Below are positions 53,420 through 63,288 of a DNA stretch of 64,000 bases, one piece after another (the stretch's first letter is position 1; the number at the start of each line of letters is the position of its first letter). The DNA is from Thioalkalivibrio paradoxus ARh 1 (lineage in GTDB: Bacteria; Pseudomonadota; Gammaproteobacteria; Ectothiorhodospirales; Ectothiorhodospiraceae): the NCBI RefSeq assembly GCF_000227685.2, contig NZ_CP007029.1:1834501-1898500 (forward strand), in the 5' to 3' direction. Position numbers and translations under genes: made by a program. The notes beneath the pieces were generated by a model that ran no database searches, was not told the origin of the DNA, and saw nothing but the letters and a program-made list of their open reading frames with translations.

Positions 53420-53434
53420 TGGCACGATAGCTGC
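53420..53434 (+). promoter_or_regulatory. Sigma-54 promoter of gltBD
   Basis: TGGCACG-ATAG-CTGC carries the full -24 block and the invariant GC of the -12 block at exact spacing; one base departs from the TTGC consensus. It lies 104 bp upstream of the gltB start and about 50 bp downstream of the nearer NtrC-like site. Confidence 0.6.
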
Positions 53435-53538
53435 GTGTTGCATACTCTTGCATCCCCGAGGGAGGCGTTCGGCTGCGCGCGCAGTAGCGCCGGCAGCCGC
53501 CTGCGTTCCGAACAACCTGGCAGCCAAGAGGTCCACCG

Positions 53539-56500
53539 ATGAGCATCCGCGCCTTACCCCCCGCGCAGGGCATGTACGACCCTGAACTCGAGCGAGACTC
53601 CTGCGGTGTCGGGTTCGTCTGCCATATCCGGAACGAGAAGAGCCACCGCATCGTCGCGCAGGGCCTCGAAATCCTCGAACGCCTGCATCATCGCGGCGCG
53701 GTCGGCGCAGACCCGAAGGCCGGTGACGGTGCAGGCATCCTGGTCCAGATGCCCGACGAATTCCTGCGCGCCAGCGTGAACTTCGAGTTGCCCGCCATCG
53801 GGCGCTACGCCGTCGGCATGGTGTTCCTGCCGCGTGACGACGCGCCACGGCAGGAGATGGAGGCGATCATCGCCCGCCATGTCGAGGAAGGCGGCCAGAC
53901 AGTCCTCGGCTGGCGCGACGTTCCGGTCGACAACAGCGACCTCGGCGAGAGCGTGCTGCCCTCGGAACCCGTCGTGCGCCAGATCTTCATCGGCCGCGGC
54001 GAAAACTGCCCGGATCAGGACAGTTTCGAACGCAAGCTGTTCGTGATCCGCAAGCGCATGGACAACGAGATCCGCGCCGCTGGGTTCGACAACACCGCGT
54101 ACTACGTCTGCTCGATGTCATCGCGCACGCTGAACTACAAGGGGATGCTGCTCGCCCACCAGGTCGGCAACTACTATCTCGACCTGCGCGACGAGCGCTT
54201 CGTCAGTGCACTCGCGCTGGTGCACCAGCGCTTCTCGACCAACACCTTCCCCACCTGGGATCTGGCCCAGCCGTTCCGGATGGTCTGCCACAATGGCGAG
54301 ATCAACACCCTGCGCGGCAACCTGAACTGGATGGCCGCGCGCCGGCACACGATGCGCTCGGAAGTGCTCGGCGACGACCTTGCGACCATCTGGCCACTGA
54401 TCCCGGAGGGGCAGTCGGACTCCGCCTGCTTCGACAACGCGCTGGAACTGCTGGTGATGGGCGGCTACTCGCTCGCCCACGCAATGATGATCCTGATTCC
54501 CGAGGCCTGGGCCGACAACCCGCTGATGGACGAGAAGCGCCGCGCGTTCTACGAATACCACATGGCGATGATGGAACCCTGGGACGGACCGGCGGCAATG
54601 GCCTTTACCGACGGCCGCCAGATCGGCGCGACCCTGGATCGCAACGGCCTGCGCCCAGCCCGCTACCTGGTCACCAGCGACGACATGGTGATCATGGCCT
54701 CGGAGATGGGCGTGCTCGACATCCCCGAGGAGCGCATCGTCAAGAAATGGCGCCTGCAACCCGGACGCATGCTGCTGATCGACCTCGAACAGGCGCGGAT
54801 CATCAGCGATGACGAGGTCAAGACCGAGCTCGCCGAGGCGAAGCCCTACGGCGAGTGGCTGAAGAAGACCCAGATCCGCCTGGAAGAGCTGCCGACCAAC
54901 GTCGGGCCGATGGCCCCGGACGATGCCACCTTGCTCGACCTGCAGCAGGCCTTCGGCTACACGCAAGAGGACCTGAAGTTCCTGCTGACACCGATGGCGG
55001 TGACCGGCCAGGAGGCGGTCGGCTCGATGGGCGCGGACAATCCGGTGTCGGTACTGTCCGGCCGCCCGAAGCACCTGTCCAGCTATTTCAAGCAGAATTT
55101 CGCGCAGGTCACCAATCCGCCGATCGACCCGATCCGCGAGGAACTGGTGATGTCGCTGGTCTGCATCATCGGCCCGCGCCCGAACCTGCTCGGCATCAAC
55201 GAGGCGGGCAAGCACTGGCGGCTGGAGACGCCGCAGCCGGTCCTCACCAATCAGGACCTCGAGCGTATCCGCAACATCGAGTACAACTCGGCCGGCGCGT
55301 TCCGCACCCGGACGCTGGATACGGTATACGCGAGCGTAGAAGGCGCCGAGGGCATGCCGGCCGCGCTCGACCGCCTCTGCGCGGATGCGGAACGAGCCGT
55401 GCTCGATGGCTACAACATCCTGATCCTGTCCGACCGCAACACCAACCGCGACCACATCCCGATCCCGATGCTGCTCGCGACGTCGGCGGTACACCATCAC
55501 CTGATCCGCCAGGGCCTGCGCACCAGCTCGGGGATCGTCGTCGAAACCGGGCAAGCGCTGGAAGTCCACCACTTCGCGACGCTGTCGGGCTACGGCGCGG
55601 AGGCGATCAACCCCTACCTCGCCTTCGACACCATCCAGTCGATGCTGCCGCGCCTGCCCGAGCGGCTGAGCTTCGAGGAAGCGCAGAAGCGCTACATCAA
55701 GGCGGTCGGCAAGGGCCTGCTGAAGGTGATGTCGAAGATGGGCATCTCGACCTTGGAGTCGTACTGCGGCGCACAGATCTTCGACGCGGTGGGGCTGAAC
55801 AGCGGCTTCCTGAAGCAATATTTCACCGGCACCCAGAGCCGGGTCGAGGGCATCGGCCTGCCCGAGGTCGCGCAGGAAGCCGTGCGCTGGCACGGCATCG
55901 CCTACGGCGGCGGGCATATCTACCAGCGCCAGCTCGACGTCGGCGGCGACTATGCCTACCGCCTGCGCGGCGAGGATCACGCCTGGACGCCGGAGACGAT
56001 CTCCACGCTGCAGCATGCAACACGCGCGAACGACGCGAAGACCTTCGCCGAGTACTCGCGCCTGATGAATGAGCAGAACGAGCGCCTGCTGACCTTCCGC
56101 GGCCTGCTCGAATTCCGCTTCGCCGAGAACCCCATCCCGCTCGACGAGGTCGAGCCGGCTTCCGAGATCGTGAAGCGCTTTGCGACCGGCGCGATGTCGT
56201 TCGGGTCGATCTCCTACGAAGCGCACTCGACGCTTGCGAAGGCGATGAATGCGATCGGCGGCAAGTCCAACACCGGCGAGGGTGGCGAGGAAGCCGAACG
56301 TTTTCTGCCACTGTCCGATGGCTCCCGGAACCCCGAGCGCTCGGCGATCAAGCAGGTCGCCTCCGGGCGTTTCGGCGTGACCACCGAGTACTTGGTCAAC
56401 GCCGACGACATCCAGATCAAGATCGCGCAGGGCGCCAAGCCCGGCGAAGGCGGCCAGCTGCCGGGTCACAAGGTCAACGCTCAGATCGCGCGGGTGCGCC

Positions 56501-58212
56501 ACTCGACGCCAGGCGTGGGCCTGATCTCGCCGCCCCCGCACCACGACATCTATTCGATCGAGGATCTCGCGCAGCTGATCCACGACCTGAAGAACGCGAA
56601 CCCGCGCGCGCGGATCTCGGTGAAACTCGTCTCCGAGATCGGCGTCGGCACCGTCGCGGCCGGAGTCGCGAAGGCGCATGCCGACCACGTGACCATCTCC
56701 GGCTACGAAGGCGGCACCGGCGCCAGTCCGCTGACCTCGATCAAGCACGCCGGCAGCCCCTGGGAAATCGGCCTTGCCGAAACCCACCAGACGCTGGTGC
56801 TGAACCGGCTGCGCGGGCGCATCGCGGTGCAAGTCGACGGCGGCATGCGTACCGGCCGCGACGTGGTGATCGGCGCGCTGCTCGGTGCCGACGAATTCGG
56901 CTTCGCGACCGCGCCGCTGATCGTCGAGGGCTGCATCATGATGCGCAAATGCCATCTGAACACCTGCCCGGTCGGCGTCGCGACACAGGATCCGGAACTG
57001 CGCAAGCGCTTCACCGGCAAGCCCGAGCATGTGATCAACTACTTCTTCTTCGTCGCCGAGGAAGTGCGCCAGCTGATGGCGCGGCTGGGTTTCCGCACAG
57101 TGAACGAGATGATCGGGCAGTCCGACCGCCTCGAGATGCGCCGGGCGATCGAGCACTGGAAAGCGCATGGGCTCGATTTCTCCCGGCTGCTCGCGACGCC
57201 GGATGTGCCTGCCGAGGTCGCCCGCTACAACGCCGAGGCGCAGGATCACGGCCTGGACAAGGCGCTGGACCACGAACTGATCCGCCAGGCGCAACCGGCA
57301 CTGGAACGCGGCGAGCCGGTGCAGATCGAGACCGTGATCCGCAACTACAACCGTACCGTCGGCACCATGCTCTCTGGCCGCATCGCCGAGCGCTACGGGC
57401 ACGGCGGGTTGCCGGACGACACCATCCACATCCGCGCCCGCGGCACCGGCGGCCAGTCGCTCGGCGCCTGGCTCGCGAAGGGCGTGACCATCGAGCTCGA
57501 AGGCGAAGGCAACGACTATGTCGGCAAGGGACTGTCGGGCGGCCGCCTGATCATCTACCCGCCGAAGAATTCGGGCATCGCTCGGGCCGAGGACAACATC
57601 ATCGTCGGCAACACCGTGCTGTACGGTGCGATCAGCGGCGAGTGCTTCTTTCGCGGAGTGGCCGGCGAACGCTTCTGCGTGCGCAACTCCGGCGCGATCG
57701 CGGTGGTCGAGGGTGTCGGCGACCACGGTTGCGAGTACATGACCGGCGGCATCATGGTCTGCCTGGGCCCGACCGGGCGGAACTTCGCCGCCGGCATGTC
57801 CGGCGGCATCGCCTACGTGCTCGACGAGGAAGGCGACTTCGAACAGCGCTGCAACCTGGCGATGGTCGAACTGCAACCGATCGCGGACGAGGACGACGCG
57901 CTCGAGGCATTGGATCACCAGGGCGGTGACATGGAGGCGCACGGACTGGTCGACATCCGCCGCGACATGACCCGGCACGACCGCGCGCGCCTGCGCGTGC
58001 TGATCGAGCGGCACCTGCACTACACCGGTTCCGAGGTGGCGCAGCGCATCCTGGCGGACTGGGATCGCTACGCGAACCAATTCGTGAAGGTGATGCCAGT
58101 GGACTACCGAAAGGCACTGGAAAAGATGCAGGCGCAGCAGAGCCGCCCCCCCGTCACCGAACCGCCGCTGGTCGCCAGCCAGGTTCTGAAGGAGACCGTC
58201 GCCCATGGGTAA
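53539..58212 (+). CDS. gltB: Glutamate synthase (NADPH) large subunit
   Basis: A 1557-residue GOGAT alpha subunit that transfers the glutamine amide to 2-oxoglutarate. The glutaminase nucleophile is C22 ([13 protein letters not shown]), exposed after removal of a 21-residue propeptide. The central and FMN domains include [18 protein letters not shown] and [15 protein letters not shown]; the 3Fe-4S cysteines are in [14 protein letters not shown]. The C-terminal beta-helix [13 protein letters not shown] is present. GAGG lies 7 bp before the ATG at 53539. It overlaps gltD by 8 bp. Confidence 0.96.
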   Translation: MSIRALPPAQGMYDPELERDSCGVGFVCHIRNEKSHRIVAQGLEILERLHHRGAVGADPKAGDGAGILVQMPDEFLRASVNFELPAIGRYAVGMVFLPRDDAPRQEMEAIIARHVEEGGQTVLGWRDVPVDNSDLGESVLPSEPVVRQIFIGRGENCPDQDSFERKLFVIRKRMDNEIRAAGFDNTAYYVCSMSSRTLNYKGMLLAHQVGNYYLDLRDERFVSALALVHQRFSTNTFPTWDLAQPFRMVCHNGEINTLRGNLNWMAARRHTMRSEVLGDDLATIWPLIPEGQSDSACFDNALELLVMGGYSLAHAMMILIPEAWADNPLMDEKRRAFYEYHMAMMEPWDGPAAMAFTDGRQIGATLDRNGLRPARYLVTSDDMVIMASEMGVLDIPEERIVKKWRLQPGRMLLIDLEQARIISDDEVKTELAEAKPYGEWLKKTQIRLEELPTNVGPMAPDDATLLDLQQAFGYTQEDLKFLLTPMAVTGQEAVGSMGADNPVSVLSGRPKHLSSYFKQNFAQVTNPPIDPIREELVMSLVCIIGPRPNLLGINEAGKHWRLETPQPVLTNQDLERIRNIEYNSAGAFRTRTLDTVYASVEGAEGMPAALDRLCADAERAVLDGYNILILSDRNTNRDHIPIPMLLATSAVHHHLIRQGLRTSSGIVVETGQALEVHHFATLSGYGAEAINPYLAFDTIQSMLPRLPERLSFEEAQKRYIKAVGKGLLKVMSKMGISTLESYCGAQIFDAVGLNSGFLKQYFTGTQSRVEGIGLPEVAQEAVRWHGIAYGGGHIYQRQLDVGGDYAYRLRGEDHAWTPETISTLQHATRANDAKTFAEYSRLMNEQNERLLTFRGLLEFRFAENPIPLDEVEPASEIVKRFATGAMSFGSISYEAHSTLAKAMNAIGGKSNTGEGGEEAERFLPLSDGSRNPERSAIKQVASGRFGVTTEYLVNADDIQIKIAQGAKPGEGGQLPGHKVNAQIARVRHSTPGVGLISPPPHHDIYSIEDLAQLIHDLKNANPRARISVKLVSEIGVGTVAAGVAKAHADHVTISGYEGGTGASPLTSIKHAGSPWEIGLAETHQTLVLNRLRGRIAVQVDGGMRTGRDVVIGALLGADEFGFATAPLIVEGCIMMRKCHLNTCPVGVATQDPELRKRFTGKPEHVINYFFFVAEEVRQLMARLGFRTVNEMIGQSDRLEMRRAIEHWKAHGLDFSRLLATPDVPAEVARYNAEAQDHGLDKALDHELIRQAQPALERGEPVQIETVIRNYNRTVGTMLSGRIAERYGHGGLPDDTIHIRARGTGGQSLGAWLAKGVTIELEGEGNDYVGKGLSGGRLIIYPPKNSGIARAEDNIIVGNTVLYGAISGECFFRGVAGERFCVRNSGAIAVVEGVGDHGCEYMTGGIMVCLGPTGRNFAAGMSGGIAYVLDEEGDFEQRCNLAMVELQPIADEDDALEALDHQGGDMEAHGLVDIRRDMTRHDRARLRVLIERHLHYTGSEVAQRILADWDRYANQFVKVMPVDYRKALEKMQAQQSRPPVTEPPLVASQVLKETVAHG

Positions 58213-59671
58213 GCCGACCGGATTCATGGAGTACGCGCGCCGCGACCGGCGCTACGAGCCCGTCGCGGACCGGGTTGTCCATTACCGCGAATTCGTGATC
58301 CCGCTGTCCGATGCGGAGGTCTCGGAACAGGGCGCACGCTGCATGGACTGCGGCATCCCCTACTGCCACCAGGGCTGCCCGGTCGATAACCTGATCCCGG
58401 ACTGGAACGACCTCGTCTACCACGGCGATTGGCGCCAGGCGATCGACACCCTGCACTCGACCAACAATTTCCCCGAGTTCACCGGGCGCATCTGCCCGGC
58501 GCCGTGCGAAGCGTCGTGCACGCTGAACATCGACGACGTGCCCGTGACGATCAAGACCATCGAATGCACGATCGTCGACAAGGCCTGGGCCGAAGGCTGG
58601 ATCAAGCCGCAGGTCGCACAGCGCCGCACCGGCCGGCGCGTGGCGATCATCGGCTCAGGGCCGGCCGGGCTGGCCTGCGCTCAGCAGCTCGCGCGCGCCG
58701 GTCACCAGGTCGCGATCTTCGAAAAAGCCGACCGCATCGGCGGCCTGCTCCGCTACGGCATCCCCGACTTCAAGCTCAGCAAGAAGCTGATCGACCGGCG
58801 CATGGCGCAGATGCGCACCGAGGGCGTCGAGTTCCACACCAATTCCCATATCGGTGTCGACATCCCGATCGCGCGGTTGCGCGAGGAATACGACGCGGTG
58901 GTGCTGGCCGGGGGCGCCGAGCAGCCACGCGATCTGCCGGTGCCCGGGCGCGAACTGAACGGCATCCATTTCGCGATGGACTTCCTGACCCGCAATAGTC
59001 GGCGCGTACAGGGCGTGTTCGTCCCCGACGAGGAGTTCATCAGCGCCCAGGGCAAGCATGTGATCGTGATCGGCGGCGGCGACACCGGCTCCGACTGCAT
59101 CGGCACCTCGAACCGCCATGGCGCGCGTTCGGTCACCCAGATCGAGATCCTCGAAAAGCCCCCGGCGCAGGAGGACAAGGGCCTGACCTGGCCCGACTGG
59201 CCCAATCGCCTGCGCACTTCCAGCTCCCAGGAAGAAGGCTGCGAACGCATGTGGAACGTCGCCACCAAGGGCTTCGTCGACGATGGCAACGGCAACCTGC
59301 GCGCATTGCGCTATGTGCTGGTGCGCTGGGACCGGGACGCCGACGGCCGCTGGCAAATGTCCGAGGTTCCCGGCAGCGAAGGCGAACTCCGGGCCGACCT
59401 CGTGTTGCTCGCGATGGGCTTCGTGCACCCGGTGCACGAAGGCATGCTCGACGAGCTGAAGAGCTCCTCCGGGCTCGAACTCGACGCGCGCGGCAACGTG
59501 CAGGGCGCGACCGAGGGGCCGAAGGCGTATTCCACCAACGTGGACGGCCTGTTCGCCGCCGGCGACATGCGCCGCGGCCAGTCGCTGGTGGTCTGGGCGA
59601 TCCGCGAAGGCCGCCAGTGCGCCCGCGCGGTCGACGAATGGCTGATGGGGGGCTCCGACCTGCCCCGCTGA
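58205..59671 (+). CDS. gltD: Glutamate synthase (NADPH) small subunit
   Basis: A 488-residue flavoprotein that delivers NADPH electrons to GltB. Two Fe-S cysteine groups are [16 protein letters not shown] and CPAPCEASC. The FAD motif is [15 protein letters not shown] and the NADPH motif [13 protein letters not shown]. The C-terminal FAGD-like segment [20 protein letters not shown] closes the FAD site. Coupled to gltB by overlapping reading frames. Confidence 0.95.
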   Translation: MGKPTGFMEYARRDRRYEPVADRVVHYREFVIPLSDAEVSEQGARCMDCGIPYCHQGCPVDNLIPDWNDLVYHGDWRQAIDTLHSTNNFPEFTGRICPAPCEASCTLNIDDVPVTIKTIECTIVDKAWAEGWIKPQVAQRRTGRRVAIIGSGPAGLACAQQLARAGHQVAIFEKADRIGGLLRYGIPDFKLSKKLIDRRMAQMRTEGVEFHTNSHIGVDIPIARLREEYDAVVLAGGAEQPRDLPVPGRELNGIHFAMDFLTRNSRRVQGVFVPDEEFISAQGKHVIVIGGGDTGSDCIGTSNRHGARSVTQIEILEKPPAQEDKGLTWPDWPNRLRTSSSQEEGCERMWNVATKGFVDDGNGNLRALRYVLVRWDRDADGRWQMSEVPGSEGELRADLVLLAMGFVHPVHEGMLDELKSSSGLELDARGNVQGATEGPKAYSTNVDGLFAAGDMRRGQSLVVWAIREGRQCARAVDEWLMGGSDLPR

Positions 59672-59814
59672 CGTCTCGCTGCGCTCCGTGGCGGTGGCGG
59701 CATTCCGATGCCCGCCCCGCCCCGCACGACAGCGACGAAGCGCGCCTGACCTGCAGGCGCTTGCCGCCCCGCTTCAGCGCCCAGTCTCTGCCACCCGATG
59801 AGGCCCGCACCGCC

Positions 59815-60201
59815 GTGTCCGAAACCCTGCTGTTCTCGATCGTCGAATCGCCCGGCCACCCCGACTTCGGCGATGTCTACCAACGCCGCGGAATCCGCGA
59901 AGTCCGTCTGCGGTCGATACGCAAGGCCATCCAGGCACTGCAGCACCAATGCCCCGATTACGTCGTCGCCGAGTTCTTCTATGGGTACGGGAATAACTAC
60001 GCCGGCGCGAACCTGGGCAACCTCGACGTCTTCCTGGCCAGCCTGCAGAAATACGCCCCCGATGCGCGCGTGATCGTGATGGTCGAGCGCCAGGAGCGCC
60101 AGCATGCGGACCGACTGGCCGAGCGCTACCCGTTGCACGCGGTTCTGGTGCAACCGGTCAATGCCGCCGACATCGCCGGCTGTCTGCCCGGTGCCGATTG
60201 A
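59815..60201 (+). CDS. Conserved small protein of unknown function
   Basis: A 128-residue soluble protein. Blocks such as FSIVESPGHPDFGDVYQRRGI, VAEFFYGYGNNYAGANLGNLDVFLASL and VIVMVERQERQHADRL suggest an alpha/beta receiver-like fold, but no phospho-Asp pocket is clear. The GTG start at 59815 is the first plausible one; no strong ribosome-binding site. It lies 143 bp after gltD and may be expressed from the same transcript. No family name is recognised. Confidence 0.65.
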   Translation: MSETLLFSIVESPGHPDFGDVYQRRGIREVRLRSIRKAIQALQHQCPDYVVAEFFYGYGNNYAGANLGNLDVFLASLQKYAPDARVIVMVERQERQHADRLAERYPLHAVLVQPVNAADIAGCLPGAD

Positions 60202-60302
60202 ACCGGACGCAAATCTCCCCCCTTCATAATTCCCCCGACCGCCGCGGGTCTGCAGATGGCGACGGGAACGCGCCAGCTTGTATTGCACGGTCGAGCGGGT
60301 GA

Positions 60303-61430
60303 TCAGCCTGCTACCCGGGACGGCTCAGAGGCCTCTTCGGCCGTGACCACCCGGTTACGCCCGCCCTCCTTGCCCGCGTAAAGCATTGCGTCGGCGCGGG
60401 CAAGCAAGGTGTCGACGTCGTCGCCGGATCCCACCTCGGCCACACCGAACGTGGCCGTGAGGTCGACCCCCGCGATGGGTTCGTTCGTAATCTCGGCCCG
60501 GCAGCGTTCTGCGAGATGGGCCGCCTCCCGCACCCCGGTTTCCGGGGCCACGATCAGGAACTCCTCGCCACCCCAGCGGGCCAGGAAATCGGATTCACGC
60601 AGCAAGGCGGTCAGACGCTGTCCAAGACCCTCCAGCACCCGGTCCCCGGTCGCGTGTCCGTAGGTGTCGTTCACGTTCTTGAAATGATCGAGATCCAGCA
60701 GAATCACCGACATGGGCCGTTCGTGGCGCTGCGCCTCCAACCAGCGCCGGCGCAGAACCCGCTCTGCTGCGCGGCGGTTGGGCAGCCCTGTGAGCGCATC
60801 GGTGTTGGCCCACTGGTCCAGCACTTCCGCCCGGATCAGGAGCCGGCGATGATGGTCGCGCAGCACCGTCGCCGCACTCGCGAGCGCGACGAGCACGATC
60901 AAGAACAAGTGCACGCGCAACAGATACCCCAGCACCTCGGCCGGCACCGCGCCGCCAGTGAGATCCCGCGCGATCCCGGAAAACGCGATCAACACAGCGA
61001 CCGCCAGCACCGCCAGCGCCGCGGCCAGGCCCCGATAACGGTCGAACAACACGAAGCAGCCGACCAGCAGAGCGGCCACGGCCCAGTAGTGGCCTGCCGC
61101 CAGTGGCATGATCTGATCGGCCAGCGGTCCGGCCAAATGAAAGTGCCAGAACAGCCGTGCCAACACCAGAGCCGTGATAACGAAGAACATCGCCGACTCG
61201 ACTTTCTCCAGCGGCCCGGCGCGAGTGCCGGCTACGATCCCGAGGCCGGCAAGAACCAGTGCCAGCGGCAGATAGGCATGGGCAATGAACGCATCGTCCG
61301 GCGCGCGAAGAACCCAGCTCAACAACAGGATCAGCGCGCTCACGACGAGCGCGATGCGGTAGACACGCCGCTTCACCGCGCGAAAGCGCTGTTCCTCCTG
61401 CTCGATGCTGGTGATGCCTTCGCGTTTCAT
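60303..61430 (-). CDS. Membrane diguanylate cyclase
   Basis: A 375-residue protein. The N-terminal half has about six transmembrane helices (residues 27-195), followed by a GGDEF domain. The active-site loop is GGEEF (RWGGEEFLIV). RESD lies five residues before it, the RxxD product-inhibition site for c-di-GMP. DALTGLPNRRAAERVL and DLDHFKNVNDTYGHATGD are canonical substrate and metal motifs, so the enzyme should be active. No sensory domain beyond the membrane part is seen. A c-di-GMP link to the PilZ gene at 3.4 kb is not implied. Confidence 0.9.
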   Translation of the reverse strand: MKREGITSIEQEEQRFRAVKRRVYRIALVVSALILLLSWVLRAPDDAFIAHAYLPLALVLAGLGIVAGTRAGPLEKVESAMFFVITALVLARLFWHFHLAGPLADQIMPLAAGHYWAVAALLVGCFVLFDRYRGLAAALAVLAVAVLIAFSGIARDLTGGAVPAEVLGYLLRVHLFLIVLVALASAATVLRDHHRRLLIRAEVLDQWANTDALTGLPNRRAAERVLRRRWLEAQRHERPMSVILLDLDHFKNVNDTYGHATGDRVLEGLGQRLTALLRESDFLARWGGEEFLIVAPETGVREAAHLAERCRAEITNEPIAGVDLTATFGVAEVGSGDDVDTLLARADAMLYAGKEGGRNRVVTAEEASEPSRVAG

Positions 61431-61484
61431 CGTCTCCCGCGTGCCATCGGCGCCCCACTCGCCCCGACAGCTCCAAGTACGGTG

Positions 61485-62504
61485 TCATCCGCTGGCCGAC
61501 AGCCCCGCCGCGCCCCCATGGCCCAGGCACGGCCCCGCGGCACGGGCGATCAGCTCGGGGCCGGCGTGCTCGCCCCGCGCCTCCTCGGTCAATATGCGCC
61601 GCCACTGCCGGGCGCCCGGAGCCCCGTGGAACAGACCCAGCACGTGCCGAGTCAGCCGCACCAGCGGAACCCCCCGAGTGCACATCTCGTCGGCCAACGC
61701 CACCAGGCCGTCGACCACCTCGGCAATCGTGGGGTCGCGACCCACCCCATAATACAGCCGGTCGACGCGGGCCAGCTCGAACGGCCGGTGGTAGGCCGCA
61801 CGACCGACCATCACGCCATCCACGTGCGCGAGATGCGGCAGGCCCTGCTCGGGTCCGTCGATCCCGCCGTTCACCACGATTTCCAGCGCCGGAAACTGTT
61901 GTTTCAGGCGGTACACTCGCGGGTAATCGAGCGGGGGCACGTCCCGGTTCTCGGCCGGACTCAGGCCCTGCAGCCAGGCCTTGCGCGCGTGCACGACGAA
62001 GCTTCGGCAGCCCGCGTCGGCGACCTGTTGGACGAAGCGCTGCAAATCCGCCTCCGAATCCTGCTCGTCGATCCCGATCCGATGCTTGACCGTCACTGGC
62101 ACCGCAACCGCGCGCGCCATCGCCGCGACACAGGCCGCCACCGTTCCCGGCGTCGCCATCAGGCAGGCCCCGAAGGCTCCGGACTGAACGCGGTCGGAGG
62201 GGCAGCCGACGTTCAGGTTGATCTCGCCGTAGCCCAGGTCGGCACAAATCCGCGCCGCCTCCGCCAGCACCGCGGGGTCGGAGCCGCCCAACTGCACCGC
62301 CAGCGGCCGTTCCGCAGGATCGAAACCCAGCAGATGCTCGCGATCGCCGTGAACGACCGCATTCGCATGCAGCATCTCGGTGTACAGCAACGCCCGCCGG
62401 GTGAGCAGCCGATGAAAGCGCCGACACCAGCGGTCGGTCCAGTCCATCATCGGCGCCACGCAGAAGCGATGCGAAGGCCTCGAGCCGCGCGTTGCCTGGT
62501 CCAT
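61485..62504 (-). CDS. dusA: tRNA-dihydrouridine(20/20a) synthase
   Basis: A 339-residue FMN enzyme reducing uridine 20/20a in the tRNA D-loop. DusA N-terminus FCVAPMMDWTDRWCRRFHRLL and EMLHANAVVHGDREHLLGFD are subfamily-specific. The catalytic cysteine is in LNVGCPSDRVQSGAFGACLM, and VNGGIDGPEQG binds FMN. It starts 10 bp past the rhodanese stop, so it may be transcribed with it. Confidence 0.93.
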   Translation of the reverse strand: MDQATRGSRPSHRFCVAPMMDWTDRWCRRFHRLLTRRALLYTEMLHANAVVHGDREHLLGFDPAERPLAVQLGGSDPAVLAEAARICADLGYGEINLNVGCPSDRVQSGAFGACLMATPGTVAACVAAMARAVAVPVTVKHRIGIDEQDSEADLQRFVQQVADAGCRSFVVHARKAWLQGLSPAENRDVPPLDYPRVYRLKQQFPALEIVVNGGIDGPEQGLPHLAHVDGVMVGRAAYHRPFELARVDRLYYGVGRDPTIAEVVDGLVALADEMCTRGVPLVRLTRHVLGLFHGAPGARQWRRILTEEARGEHAGPELIARAAGPCLGHGGAAGLSASG

Positions 62505-62513
62505 GCGGGGGGG

Positions 62514-63173
62514 TCAGTCCACCACGGTGAAGCCCAGACTGTGCCAGGCCTGCATGCCGCCGCGATACCATTTCAGCCGTTCGGGCGGGTAGCCGAAATC
62601 CAGCAGGGTCCGGATGTTTGACGGGGTCTGGCCACACCATGGGCCGTTGCAGTAGAGCACCAGCGTGCGCGCATCGGAGAAGTCCCAACCGTCGCCGTCA
62701 CGCCGGACGCCGAACTCCTCCATGCGCATCTCGACGACGAAGTCGACCGCACCAGCGGTTCCGACCAGGTCGTTCCACGGCACGTTCACGGCGCCGGGGA
62801 TGGCCCCGGCCGCGAACTCGTCGGCAGTGCGGGAATCGATGACCAGCACATCCGAATCGCGTCCGACGCGTTCCAGATACGCGATGAACTCGAGCTCACC
62901 CAGGGTTTCGACCCCAGGCGCAAGCTGCATCGGTTGTATGCACAACGGCGGGCAGGGTCGCGAAGTCAGCGCATATTCGGGATCGACGGTGTTGCCGGTA
63001 TCCTGGTTGCGCTGCACCCAGACTGTCTCACCCTGGTGCTGGACCGCAAAGAAGTCCAGTTCCGGGGTGATCCCCACCTCCAGGGTATCGAAGTCGTCCG
63101 CGCTCGCCGCGGCGGTCGTCAGTGCGGCCAGTGCGATCAGGGTCGCCAGACCGGGTTTTCGCTGCTGTATCAT
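62514..63173 (-). CDS. Periplasmic rhodanese-domain protein with extra cysteine pairs
   Basis: A 219-residue exported protein. A signal peptide (about 1-25, LATLIALAALTTAAASA) precedes a variable region with C74 and C78 (RPCPPLCIQP) and a rhodanese domain (VLVIDSRTADEFAAGAIPGAVNVPW). The active-loop cysteine is probably C175 in YCNGPWCGQTP, with C180 nearby. GGAGG lies 7 bp before the ATG at 63173. It lies 115 bp downstream of fccB, beyond a hairpin. A role in handling persulfide or polysulfide made by sulfide oxidation is inferred. Confidence 0.82.
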   Translation of the reverse strand: MIQQRKPGLATLIALAALTTAAASADDFDTLEVGITPELDFFAVQHQGETVWVQRNQDTGNTVDPEYALTSRPCPPLCIQPMQLAPGVETLGELEFIAYLERVGRDSDVLVIDSRTADEFAAGAIPGAVNVPWNDLVGTAGAVDFVVEMRMEEFGVRRDGDGWDFSDARTLVLYCNGPWCGQTPSNIRTLLDFGYPPERLKWYRGGMQAWHSLGFTVVD

Positions 63174-63230
63174 CGTCGGACCTCCAAAGCCAGGGTACCG
63201 CAGGCATCCCTGGCATGGCGAACCCCGGCG

Positions 63231-63264
63231 AAAAGGAAGGCGCCCCGGACGGATCCGGGGCGCC
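63231..63264 (-). terminator. Intrinsic terminator or attenuator after fccB
   Basis: On the minus strand a stem of 11 bp (arms 63254-63264 and 63239-63249, GGCGCCCCGGA and its complement) with a 4-nt loop is followed by TTCCTTTT. It lies 24 bp after the fccB stop and before the rhodanese gene. A weaker 6-bp stem CCAGGG/CCCTGG lies at 63190-63213. Partial read-through into the rhodanese gene is possible. Confidence 0.65.
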
Positions 63265-63288
63265 AGACAGCTATCGTCGGGCGGGGCC

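Larger units (their letters stand above)
53169..53538. other. gltB upstream region
   Basis: This 370-bp spacer holds no gene. It contains two NtrC-like sites and a sigma-54 promoter. The first 100 bp carries a T6 run next to a GC dyad with a two-base loop, which does not look functional. Confidence 0.6.

Noticed and set aside
54118-58227. A 1369-codon open frame antisense to gltB
   Set aside because: It mirrors gltB codons; GC-rich third positions leave the opposite strand free of stops. No signal, motif or ribosome-binding site supports it.
60516-62621. A 701-codon frame across the diguanylate cyclase and dusA genes on the opposite strand
   Set aside because: It is antisense to two genes with intact catalytic motifs and has low-complexity, Gln/Arg-rich shadow composition.
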